From positions 1-15,389 of the forward strand of contig JAUWVG010000012.1 in assembly GCA_030617525.1 (NCBI GenBank): 15,389 nt of DNA, given 5' to 3'. The DNA comes from Candidatus Aminicenantota bacterium. GTDB lineage: Bacteria > Acidobacteriota > Aminicenantia > Aminicenantales > Aminicenantaceae. Below, in pieces: positions 6,668 to 13,647 of this stretch (positions within the stretch are counted from its first letter, which is position 1; the number at the start of each line of letters is the position of its first letter). Made by a program: the position numbers and the translations under genes. The notes below the pieces were generated by a model. The model searched no databases. It saw only the letters and a program-made list of their open reading frames with translations, and was not told the DNA's origin.

Positions 6668-7287
6668 ATTCCTCACAAAAGAAGTTAAAGCTGCAAATGT
6701 TGTCCATAGATGGTAGAAAATACTACAGAGCTTAGTACCGGAACAGTAAAGATGCGATCTTCCTAATTCACTTACCGTTGACATGTCAAGCTGTCCTCCC
6801 AAATAAATCCATCCGACAAAAAATTTGAAAGATAGGAATTTCCTTTTGGTGGTTGCTCCAAATCCCTCACGATTTTCCCCAATTACCACCACTTAACATC
6901 TTAACATAAAAGTATCACATCCAAAACGGCATGGTCAACGACTTAAAAATCGGGACAAATCGACCGAGACCACTAAACCTTCAAGTTTGAGTTAGAATTC
7001 TCCCTCGAATCAGCAAAAGGCAGCCCAGGAGGCTTTAAACATATTCCTCATGCTCCTCAGCTGCCATCAGGAGTTCCTGTTGGACAACATGGGGCGGGAG
7101 GCTGCTTGGGTTTTCCGCATCTTGCCTTAATGCGCATTAGAGAAGTCACTCAGGGGAAAAAAGATTCTATGCAATTTCCCTCATTTTATGCACAAGAAGT
7201 CATTGATGAAAGAATTAAATTACTCCACGTTTTTGACATTCAATCTCAATTTCAATATAGTTCGAGATAATTCTGAGGAGGGTATTC
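6668..7287. other. 620-bp intergenic region between divergent genes
   Basis: No convincing gene was found. It contains a perfect 12-bp palindrome TTGACATGTCAA (6778-6789), upstream of the lipoprotein gene, which could be an operator or carry a -35 box. A short minus-strand frame (7035-7136) reads protein-like C-terminal sequence (DAENPSSLPPHVVQQELL, ending EEHEEYV) but has no start and may be a gene remnant. The right edge holds the promoter of the transporter gene. Confidence 0.5.
7233..7261 (+). promoter_or_regulatory. Strong sigma70-type promoter for the transporter gene
   Basis: TTGACA (7233-7238, 6 of 6) and TATAGT (7256-7261, 5 of 6) are spaced by 17 bases. Initiation near 7268 would leave a leader of about 20 bases with the ribosome site GAGGAGGG just before the ATG at 7288. 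This is the best promoter match noticed in the window. Confidence 0.7.
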
Positions 7288-8673
7288 ATGGATGCACATC
7301 ATTCCAGCATCACAGGGGAACAAGGTCTAAAATCGCCGGGTTTAATCCATAAACTTTTAAAGATATTCACGGATATCAAACCGGGCGAAGCTTTAACGTC
7401 TTTTTTGCTGATGTTCAATATATTTCTTCTGCTGACTGCCTATTACATAATCAAACCGGTCAGGGAAGCGCTGATCATCGGCGAGTGGTCCCCCGAAGTT
7501 AAAAGTTATCTTGGCGCCGCAATTGCCGTACTTCTGATTTTTGTCGTCAAAGCTTTCAGCCGTATCGCCTCCCTGGTCCCTCGACAAATCCTGATCACAT
7601 ATGTCACCCTTTTTTTTATTTCCAACTTGGTGTTGTTTTATATCCTTTCTGTATCCGGCCTCTCTTCCAAAGCTATGGGCATCATATTCTTTCTCTGGAT
7701 GGGGGTCTTTAATGTAATGGTGGTCGCACAATTCTGGGCCTTCGCCAACGACATGTACACCCTCGAGGAGGGAAAACGACTTTTTCCGCTGATCGCTTTC
7801 GGCGCAACCTTCGGCGGATACATGGGGAGTAAAATTTCCGGTTGGATCGTGGGTCCGATGGGAGTCTATCAGATGATGCTTGTGGCTGGAGCTTTTCTCT
7901 CGGTGTGTATTCTACTAACCTTTATCATCCATAAAAGAGAAATTGAAAGAAAAAAATTGCTGCGGGAGACACACCGGGCTGAGGCAGAACAAAAACCTCT
8001 GGAAAAAGGCGGCGGATTCAAACTGATTTTTCAAAATAAGTACTTGCTCTACATCGCTGTGTTCGTCTTGCTCTTGAACTTCGTCAATACCAACGGGGAG
8101 TGGGTGTTGAGCCGGGTCGCCAACCTCTTTGCCGCAAACGCCCTTTCAAGCGGCACGGCCAGCGGGCTGACGGAGAACCAGCTGATCGTCCAATTCTATG
8201 CCGGTTTTAACTCTGTAATGAGCATCGTTTCCATGATCGTGCAGCTGTTCCTGGTTTCACGAATTTTCAAGTGGTTCGGCGTTCGGTTTGCAATTTTCGT
8301 TCTTCCTCTGATCTCTCTCGGTGGATATTCCCTGATTGGGCTGGGTGCGGCTCTGTCGGTCGTCAAGTATGTCAAAGCGGCGGAAAACGGAACGGATTAT
8401 TCTTTGATGAACACAACACGCCATGCCCTTTTCCTGATAACGTCCCGAGAGGAAAAGTACAAGGCAAAAGCCGCTATCGATACTTTTTTTCACAGGGCCG
8501 GAGACGTGCTGTCCGGTGCACTCGTTTTGATCGGCACGACCTACTTCGCACTAAACATCCAGAAAGCGGCGGTCTTCAACATCTTTGTAGTTATTCTCTG
8601 GATTTTTATAGGAGTACTGATTGCCAGGGAACATAAAAAACTGACTGTGCAAAAAGAGGCGGCTGTGGATTAA
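7288..8673 (+). CDS. Npt1/Npt2-like (ADP/ATP carrier-like) membrane transporter
   Basis: The 461-residue protein has about 11-12 hydrophobic segments with a cytoplasmic loop near 212-245 rich in Arg/Lys/Glu. Landmarks are YYIIKPVREALII in the first helix region (about 52-64) and REEKYKAKAAIDTFFHRAGD near 390-410, which match free-living bacterial homologues of the nucleotide transporter (TLC/Npt) family, related to the MFS fold. Chlamydial and rickettsial members exchange ATP for ADP. Homologues in free-living bacteria have unproven substrates, so ATP import should not be assumed. The start has an excellent ribosome site (GAGGAGG) and its own promoter. No terminator was seen after the stop; a decayed TPR tail follows. 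Confidence 0.82.
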   Translation: MDAHHSSITGEQGLKSPGLIHKLLKIFTDIKPGEALTSFLLMFNIFLLLTAYYIIKPVREALIIGEWSPEVKSYLGAAIAVLLIFVVKAFSRIASLVPRQILITYVTLFFISNLVLFYILSVSGLSSKAMGIIFFLWMGVFNVMVVAQFWAFANDMYTLEEGKRLFPLIAFGATFGGYMGSKISGWIVGPMGVYQMMLVAGAFLSVCILLTFIIHKREIERKKLLRETHRAEAEQKPLEKGGGFKLIFQNKYLLYIAVFVLLLNFVNTNGEWVLSRVANLFAANALSSGTASGLTENQLIVQFYAGFNSVMSIVSMIVQLFLVSRIFKWFGVRFAIFVLPLISLGGYSLIGLGAALSVVKYVKAAENGTDYSLMNTTRHALFLITSREEKYKAKAAIDTFFHRAGDVLSGALVLIGTTYFALNIQKAAVFNIFVVILWIFIGVLIAREHKKLTVQKEAAVD

Positions 8674-8680
8674 GAGGATT

Positions 8681-8827
8681 GTTTTATGGTTGGTCTGTGG
8701 CGGATGAGGGGGATGAATGGACAAGGCTACAGAACATTACGAAAAATTCCCCTCCCTCTGGAAAAACGCCGATCCCGGCATCCCTGAAGTTGATGATGCG
8801 AAGCAAAGGCTGGCTGGGTTGAATTAA
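8681..8827 (+). pseudogene. TPR-protein C-terminal tail remnant, copy 1
   Basis: One frame reads YGWSVADEGDE (8684-8716). After a frame change another reads MDKATEHYEKFPSLWKNADP at 8717-8776, then GIPEVDDAKQRLAGLN and TAA at 8827. Together this is the last repeat and tail of a tetratricopeptide protein, matching the familiar GD.DKA.EHYEKFL.LWK.ADPGIPEV.DAK.RL pattern. The second part could still be translated as a 36-residue peptide, since an ATG at 8717 follows GAGGGGGATGA. The rest of the TPR gene is absent, so it is a fragment. Related fragments lie at 10192 and 11538. Confidence 0.7.
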
Positions 8828-8847
8828 GATGTCGTAAGAGATAAGAT
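8819..8847 (+). promoter_or_regulatory. Possible promoter for the ABM-like gene
   Basis: TTGAAT (8819-8824) and TAAGAT (8842-8847) are separated by 17 bases, each matching 4 of 6 consensus positions. They lie 36 bases before the ATG at 8883. The match is only moderate. Confidence 0.3.
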
Positions 8848-8882
8848 TATTCATGGGAAATAGAGAAAAAGGAGGTGCAACA

Positions 8883-9194
8883 ATGTATGCGCGCCTAACT
8901 AAAATCCAGATAGATGTTGATAAGTTTGATGAAACTTCTGATCTGTTCAAAAAGAGTGTCGTTCCTGCCTTCAAAGCGCAAAAGGGCTACAGAGGTATTT
9001 TTTTCATGGCTGATCGGAAAAAGGGAGAATGCTTGTGTATTTCCTTATGGGACACGGAGGAAGACCTTGTTGCCAATGAAGAAAGTCTGTCTTATCAAGA
9101 GCAGTTGATCAAATTTCTAGATCTCTTCACCGAATCTCCTATCCGGGAGGGATATGAAGTCGTTTTTCAAGATCGAATCTTTTCCCCGGATTAA
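8883..9194 (+). CDS. ABM-like (dimeric alpha/beta barrel) small protein
   Basis: The 103-residue cytoplasmic protein starts MYARLTKIQID and contains VVPAFKAQKGYRGIFFMADR and CISLWDTEEDL. This beta-alpha-beta-beta order is the usual signature of antibiotic biosynthesis monooxygenase (ABM) and related dimeric ferredoxin-like folds. Members include cofactor-free monooxygenases, heme degraders and many uncharacterised proteins, and no heme-binding pattern is evident, so the activity is open. The start at 8883 is chosen because AAAGGAGGTG lies immediately upstream; an in-frame ATG at 8853 would put that site inside the gene. The next gene starts 19 bases after its stop, so the two are probably co-transcribed. 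Confidence 0.75.
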   Translation: MYARLTKIQIDVDKFDETSDLFKKSVVPAFKAQKGYRGIFFMADRKKGECLCISLWDTEEDLVANEESLSYQEQLIKFLDLFTESPIREGYEVVFQDRIFSPD

Positions 9195-9213
9195 TATTGA
9201 AGGAGTTAAGACA

Positions 9214-10239
9214 ATGAAGATTCAGAAGAAATGGCTTTTATTAATTTCTTTATTGATTTTGTTTCAGAGTATTGCCTTTACTCAAGAAAACGATGTTGAA
9301 GGGAGTAAGGACCATCCTCTACTTTCCAGGATGCAAAATTTCTACATCAGCGGCTACAAGGTGTATGACTACGAATCCCATGAGTTCTATGATGCTCAAG
9401 ATAATGAATATGTTATCGAAGGAAAAAAATGGATTATCGAATACACTTTGAAAGAGGGAGTTGGAGCTCCAGGTCAACTCAAAGTCAGAAAAAATTACTT
9501 AAATGCAATAAAAAAGATTGGGGGCTCGATTCTTTTCGAGCATGGATTATACATGAAAGTTACTCAGGGCAACAAAGAAATATGGATCGATATTTGGGTG
9601 GACTCTGATGGAAGTGATTACAGACTTACTATCGTTGAGAATGCGATAACGGTACAAGAGGTTGCAGCCCGTCCTGAAGCAACAGCGAAAGAGTTTAAAA
9701 AGATGGTAAAACCTGGACTTGCAGGCCTGTCGAAGCAAGACAAGGAAGGGATGAATGATCCAGAAATTCAACGAGTAAAACAAGCATTGGCTAAAATTAA
9801 AAAGAATCGAGCTGCATTTTTATCCACATTCAATGGAATTAAACGAAATGTAAATGAAAGTCTTGCTCTGACTTGTCCTGAAGGAGCGATCCTCCCTGGA
9901 GCAGTCCCGATTCCATATCCAAATACAGCAAAGGCGAGTGACACAACCAAAGATTCCAAATCTGTTATTGCAGACAAATCGGAAAGGATAGTAGAAAAAT
10001 CCAAGTTCACTATGTCAGAAGGGGATGAAATTGGCGTTGCCATTAAAAATTTGAATGATCTTATTCAATCTCGCTATGAAAAAGGGGATTTGAATGATAA
10101 AGATAAAACTACATTTACACAGAAATTAACCTCCTATCTAGAACAGGCAAAATTGTTAGCCAATGCCTTTGAAAAATATGTTGAAGATGTCGAAAAATTC
10201 CTTGACTCTCTTGAGAGACGCCGACCCCGGCCTGCCTGA
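9214..10239 (+). CDS. Exported protein with OmpA-partner-like N-terminus and PAAR/DUF4150-like motif
   Basis: The 341-residue product has a clear signal peptide (MKIQKKWLLLISLLILFQSI, cleavage near 23-26). Residues about 30-150 begin SKDHPLLSRMQNFYISGY and resemble the N-terminal part of some OmpA-family outer membrane proteins, but no OmpA peptidoglycan-binding domain follows. Residues about 225-285 contain LTCPEGAILPGAVPIPYPNT, then DTTKDSKSV, close to the P.GPVPIPYPN....D...GSKTV pattern of PAAR-like DUF4150 proteins that tip secretion spikes. The rest is helical. The start at 9214 has GAAGGAG upstream and exposes the signal peptide; an ATG at 9154 overlaps the previous gene and hides it. 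The last residues (after EKFLDSL) come from a frameshifted TPR tail, see copy 2. Function is not known. Confidence 0.7.
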   Translation: MKIQKKWLLLISLLILFQSIAFTQENDVEGSKDHPLLSRMQNFYISGYKVYDYESHEFYDAQDNEYVIEGKKWIIEYTLKEGVGAPGQLKVRKNYLNAIKKIGGSILFEHGLYMKVTQGNKEIWIDIWVDSDGSDYRLTIVENAITVQEVAARPEATAKEFKKMVKPGLAGLSKQDKEGMNDPEIQRVKQALAKIKKNRAAFLSTFNGIKRNVNESLALTCPEGAILPGAVPIPYPNTAKASDTTKDSKSVIADKSERIVEKSKFTMSEGDEIGVAIKNLNDLIQSRYEKGDLNDKDKTTFTQKLTSYLEQAKLLANAFEKYVEDVEKFLDSLERRRPRPA

Positions 10240-10275
10240 AGTTGACGATACGATGACGAGGCTGGCGGCGATGCA
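10192..10275 (+). pseudogene. TPR-protein C-terminal tail remnant, copy 2
   Basis: The DNA from GAAAAATTCC (10192) to 10275 resembles copy 1. In the +1 frame from 10211 it reads LRDADPGLPEVDDTMTRLAA. From GAAAAATTCC to GA.CCCGGC is 31 bases here and 30 in copy 1, so a one-base difference separates EKFLDSL (frame of the upstream gene) from DADPGLPEV. The fragment therefore supplies the C-terminus of the upstream protein, out of its original frame, and its end abuts the start of the reductase gene. Confidence 0.6.
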
Positions 10276-10293
10276 TTTATGGAGGGCCAGTTT

Positions 10294-11487
10294 GTGGATA
10301 ACAAATTGATCAACAGAAGGCATTTTGTGAAATCTTCGGTTGCTGGGATGGCAGGCTTCATTTGCCTTCCTTTCACCGATAAAAGACGGCGTAAAAACCA
10401 AAAGGAGAGAAAACTTATCTACCGTGCTCTTGGAAAGACCGGGATAAGAGTTCCAGTGATCGGAATGGGAATACTGTCTTCTGGTAGCCCGGCTCTTATG
10501 CGGGCGGCGCTCGATGCGGGTATCACTCACTTCGACAGCACCGCAGGTCAGCCGCAGCAAATACGTAATGAGGAAATGATCGGTGAGATCCTCAAGGAAG
10601 TGCCCAGGGAATCTGTAGTATTCGGCACCAAGATTCATCTTCCCCAAGATTACAAAACGGGTCTTTATACTAAAGAAGCAACAGAGGATGAATTTCTCAA
10701 GAAACTTGATATAGCCCTTAAACGTTTGAAAATGGACTATGTGGACATTGTCTACCATCATATGGTATCTCGGAGAGAATCGGCCTTCCATGAGCCCGCA
10801 ATGAAAGCGATGGAAAAGGTAAAAAAGGCGGGGAAAACTCGATTTCTCGGCATTACCACTCATAGTAATGTCCCGGAGGCAGTTCATGCGGCCGCTGATT
10901 CAAATTTTTATGAGGTCGTAATGGCTTCTTACAATTACAAGCAGAAGAATCATCGGCAGGTCAAAGAGGCTATTGCCAAAGCCGCCCATGCAGGACTGGG
11001 AGTTGTGGCCATAAAGGTGATAAGAGGAGGATTGGAAGAGGGCGAAAAGCCCATAAACCCGGCTGCGGCTCTTAAATGGGTCCTGCAGGACTCAAATGTC
11101 CATGCCACTATCCCTGGATTCAGTAACTTTGAGGAAATGAGCGCAGACCTCTCGGTTATGGAAGAGTTGAACCTGACTGAAGCTGAAAAGAGTGACTTGA
11201 AAAAGGGGGCCTCGAACCCTGGATTATGCTGCCAAGGTTGTGGCCAGTGTTTGCAACAATGCTGTGCTGAACTGCCTATTCCTGACTTGATGCGGTCTTA
11301 TATGTACGCTTACGGTTATCGTCAACCTGCTCTCGCTCAAAGCCTTATCGCGTCACTGGATCTCCCCAGCCAGGTTTGTGATGATTGTTCCTCATGCTCG
11401 GTTGAATGCCTGAATGAGTGGAACGTTAAGGAAAAGATCCGTGATATCACCCGTCTAAAGGAAGTGCCTTCTGGATTTCTGGTTTAG
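10294..11487 (+). CDS. Tat-exported aldo/keto reductase with C-terminal Fe-S motifs
   Basis: The 397-residue protein starts MDNKLINRRHFVKSSVAGMAG, a twin-arginine signal, so it should fold with cofactors before export. An aldo/keto reductase barrel follows (about 42-300). Expected catalytic residues are present at D81, K113 and H155 or H156, but the usual Tyr of the D-T-A...Y segment is replaced: the sequence is DSTAGQPQQIRNEEMIG with Gln near 86. The C-terminus has two CxxCxxCxxxC sets (C313-C323 region and C362, C365, C368, C372), suggesting two 4Fe-4S clusters. I prefer GTG at 10294, because GGAGGG lies seven bases before it; ATG at 10279 overlaps that site and would add five residues. The substrate is unknown; redox work in the periplasm is likely. 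Confidence 0.8.
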   Translation: MDNKLINRRHFVKSSVAGMAGFICLPFTDKRRRKNQKERKLIYRALGKTGIRVPVIGMGILSSGSPALMRAALDAGITHFDSTAGQPQQIRNEEMIGEILKEVPRESVVFGTKIHLPQDYKTGLYTKEATEDEFLKKLDIALKRLKMDYVDIVYHHMVSRRESAFHEPAMKAMEKVKKAGKTRFLGITTHSNVPEAVHAAADSNFYEVVMASYNYKQKNHRQVKEAIAKAAHAGLGVVAIKVIRGGLEEGEKPINPAAALKWVLQDSNVHATIPGFSNFEEMSADLSVMEELNLTEAEKSDLKKGASNPGLCCQGCGQCLQQCCAELPIPDLMRSYMYAYGYRQPALAQSLIASLDLPSQVCDDCSSCSVECLNEWNVKEKIRDITRLKEVPSGFLV

Positions 11488-11532
11488 ATAGGTTTATCTG
11501 CCCGCCTCATATCGACAAAGCGGCGTTATGAT

Positions 11533-11660
11533 ATAGCTGGAATAATTGCGACTCAGGGATAACGGAAGCAGAGAATGCGAAAAAGCGACTGGTTAGGTTG
11601 AAGGATAAGCAATCTGGATTGCAAATCCATGATGGAATTCAGTATGATGTAAAGAAATGA
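11533..11660 (+). pseudogene. TPR-protein C-terminal tail remnant, copy 3
   Basis: The frame containing 11538 reads WNNCDSGITEAENAKKRLVR and continues LKDKQSG to a TGA at 11658-11660. It aligns without gaps to the W..ADPGI.E..DAKKRL..LK tail pattern of copy 1 (8759-8824). A stop codon lies two codons upstream of the Trp, so no start remains. The TGA overlaps the ATG of the next gene (ATGA), as if the tail once ended a coupled upstream gene. Confidence 0.55.
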
Positions 11661-12028
11661 AGCTAAAAGGATTTCTAGTCATCTTTGTTCTAGTGGCAGC
11701 CGTTTTGGTTATTCTATGGCAAATAAAACCAGTCGGAGAGGAAGGGCTGAAGAAAAAGATACAGGCAGTCGATACAGTAAAAGAACAGGCAACACGGATG
11801 AATTTGAAGGCTCTCCAGCGGGAAATTGTTGTATATATTTCAACGCATGGTAGAGCTCCTGAGAACCTGAAACAACTCCCTCAGATGGCTATGCTCATGA
11901 TTGGAAATGCAGATGCATGGGGGACCTCAGTTCAATACAAGCGGATTTCAGACGACAGCTTCCACCTTGTCTCTGCAGGGAATGACAGAGAATTTGATAC
12001 AATAGATGATATTGTTTTAGAATATTAG
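11657..12028 (+). CDS. GspG-like pseudopilin-related protein
   Basis: The 123-residue product has a single N-terminal hydrophobic helix (about 5-22), then a charged helix with REIVVYISTHGRAPENLKQL. Its C-terminus NADAWGTSVQYKRISDDSFHLVSAGNDREFDT..DI matches the type II secretion GspG pattern DPWG..Y.Y......F.L.S.G.D...GT.DDI. The usual prepilin peptidase site (G-F-T-L-x-E) is not present at the start, so it may be a membrane-anchored domain protein instead of an assembled pseudopilin. No other secretion genes are in the window. The ATG overlaps the stop of TPR tail copy 3 and has only a weak ribosome site, so translation may once have been coupled. Confidence 0.65.
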   Translation: MKLKGFLVIFVLVAAVLVILWQIKPVGEEGLKKKIQAVDTVKEQATRMNLKALQREIVVYISTHGRAPENLKQLPQMAMLMIGNADAWGTSVQYKRISDDSFHLVSAGNDREFDTIDDIVLEY

Positions 12029-12172
12029 CTTCATTTAAGGCAAAAACATTTCGCGAATTTTTCGTTAACAGGCTATGTTTCTTCTATCTACTATTATCTG
12101 CAGAGCAGGTGGAAATTGAATAAAAATGAGCCGAACTCAATACAGTCCAATAAGACCAGGTGATTGGAAGCA

Positions 12173-13057
12173 ATGATTAAAGACATCCTAACCGCAGAGA
12201 GTGCAAAGGACATCATTATCACTGCCTTCCCACGATTCTGCGGAATGCAGGTGGAGTTACTGGATGAGGGGTGGGATTTTCAGGTCTTTGAGGTTGATGC
12301 CGGGTGGCTGTTTCGCTTTCCCAAGCGTAAAGAGTCTGCTACTAAATTGAGTATGGAATGCAGACTACTGCCGGACCTTGCGGGTTGGGTGCCGCTGCCA
12401 ATCCCCCGCCATGAATATTGTGCAGAATTGTTTGAAAGTTTGGACCGGCCATTTGCCGGATATAAGAAGCTGCCGGGTATCGGAGGTGATATCTCCAAGA
12501 CGGTCGATCAGCATAAGGTTGCACGGCAGCTAGGATTTTTCCTGGCCAGGCTCCACGCTTATCCAGTCGACAAAGCCAGAGAGGCCGGAGTACCCGAAAG
12601 GAGAGACTTAGTTGCGTACTGGCATAACAAGTCCCTCGAACAACTAAACGGAATTATCGACCTAAATGTGGATCCAAGAAACTTGCGCCGCTACCTCGAA
12701 AACGATGTGCCCTTGCCTTATGAGGGTGCTTCGAGGCTTGTCCACAATGATCTGTGGGCAGAACATATTCTTGTTGATCCTCGTTCGGGTAGTGTGAGCG
12801 GGATTATTGATTGGGGTGATGCCGCTATTAGCGACCCCGCGGTAGACTTTGCCGGCCTGTATACCTGGTACGGAGAGAAGTGGTTGGAGGACGTTCTGGT
12901 GTACTACTCCAAAACACCCGACACTAAGATCATTTCCCGGTCACGCTATCTGGCGACTTGTCTTGCAATTCATAGTATCACACTGGGTCAAGACATCGGT
13001 CGCCTCCAATGGATCAAAGCCGGGCAAGAGGCATTGCGGTTGATCTTTGCGGCTTAA
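12173..13057 (+). CDS. Aminoglycoside phosphotransferase-family kinase
   Basis: The 294-residue protein has the APH fold. An N-lobe (about 1-95) carries EGWDFQVFEVD and WLFRFPK, placing a Lys near 52 for ATP. The Brenner-type catalytic motif is HNDLWAEHILVD with D193. The metal-binding segment GIIDWGDAAISDPAVDFA has D213. This arrangement resembles the APH(2'')-like branch, but the family also phosphorylates sugars, choline-like molecules and macrolides, so a resistance role cannot be claimed from sequence. The ATG at 12173 is chosen because AGGTGAT lies eight bases upstream; a TTG at 12164 would be too close to it. It follows the pseudopilin gene after 144 bases in which I see nothing else and is not obviously in its operon. 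Confidence 0.8.
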   Translation: MIKDILTAESAKDIIITAFPRFCGMQVELLDEGWDFQVFEVDAGWLFRFPKRKESATKLSMECRLLPDLAGWVPLPIPRHEYCAELFESLDRPFAGYKKLPGIGGDISKTVDQHKVARQLGFFLARLHAYPVDKAREAGVPERRDLVAYWHNKSLEQLNGIIDLNVDPRNLRRYLENDVPLPYEGASRLVHNDLWAEHILVDPRSGSVSGIIDWGDAAISDPAVDFAGLYTWYGEKWLEDVLVYYSKTPDTKIISRSRYLATCLAIHSITLGQDIGRLQWIKAGQEALRLIFAA

Positions 13058-13143
13058 AGCTTATCAATACGTGATTTTATTATACGCAAAACATCCCTTA
13101 AGAAATATCATGAGTGGTCCAAATTTAGCTGAAACGGAACAAG

Positions 13144-13242
13144 ATTTTGTCACTGATTTTCCACCTGGGTGGAACTGGGCATCGTAATGTTTGCTTTTTT
13201 ATTTCTGTGGGAATAGAATCAAAATATGTCTTTAAGTGAAGG
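13144..13242 (+). repeat. Structured element A, copy 2
   Basis: This is the counterpart of 3700-3801. Hairpin 1 is TTCCACC (13159-13165) with GGTGGAA (13168-13174), at the same place as the differently built TTTTCT/AGAAAA hairpin of copy 1. The ATCGTAATGTTTGC core is nearly the same. Hairpin 2 (around 13195-13224) is kept in weaker form. It ends in AAGGAAG, the ribosome site of the HNH gene. Confidence 0.65.
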
Positions 13243-13251
13243 AAGATAAAC

Positions 13252-13482
13252 ATGTCTTTTTCTGAAGATACAATCCAACGTGTCTGGGAAAAAGGTGAAA
13301 TTGTTACCAAATACGATGCCAACAGGTTTAGAAAAGATCAATGTGGAGCATGGATGAGAAGATTGAGCTATGGAGATGAAAACACAATGCTTGGCTGGGA
13401 AATTGACCACAAAACACCAGAATCAGAGGGGGGAGGAGATGAACTTTCTAACCTTCGTCCTCTCCAATGGCGTAATAAATAG
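13252..13482 (+). CDS. Small HNH nuclease-like protein
   Basis: The 76-residue protein has a C-terminal HNH core: WEIDHKTPESEGGGDELSNL, then RPLQWRNK and a stop. The DH pair supplies the first His, SNLRPL the Asn and the general W..N position is present. In many family members several residues follow (such as a Lys or His-containing end), so this copy may be slightly short. HNH proteins of this size nick or cut DNA and are common as cargo of mobile elements and gene cassettes. It stands alone between element A copy 2 and element B copy 2. GAAGGAAG precedes the ATG. Activity is not demonstrated. Confidence 0.7.
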   Translation: MSFSEDTIQRVWEKGEIVTKYDANRFRKDQCGAWMRRLSYGDENTMLGWEIDHKTPESEGGGDELSNLRPLQWRNK

Positions 13483-13553
13483 AAGTAAACAAGCTTGACT
13501 GTGTAGTTACTGCTTCTGATTGAACTCATGTTTTTATAAAATTAGCAGAGGAG

Positions 13554-13640
13554 GTAAGACTCTGTCCTCGAGCAGATCGACATTCTATTAGGATCTGAGT
13601 GCGTCATTTTCTTGTAGTAGCGAGAAAATCTGAGAAGAGA
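13554..13640 (+). repeat. Structured element B, copy 2
   Basis: This is the counterpart of 4527-4616. CAGATC (13573-13578) pairs with GATCTG (13592-13597). ATTTTCTTG (13606-13614) pairs with CGAGAAAAT (13621-13629) around TAGTAG. The shared words are TCTATTAGG.TCTGAG.GCGTC and TTTTCT...GAGAAAA.TCT. The element ends at GAGAAGAGA just before the ATG of the next gene. Confidence 0.65.
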
Positions 13641-13647
13641 GCAAATA

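Noticed and set aside
6668..6892. N-terminal extension of the lipoprotein to 6892
   Set aside because: The extra 75 residues are not protein-like and would bury the signal peptide and lipobox.
10156..10887. 243-codon minus-strand frame opposite the reductase gene
   Set aside because: It lies antisense to a strongly supported gene and has no recognisable domain, signal or ribosome site.
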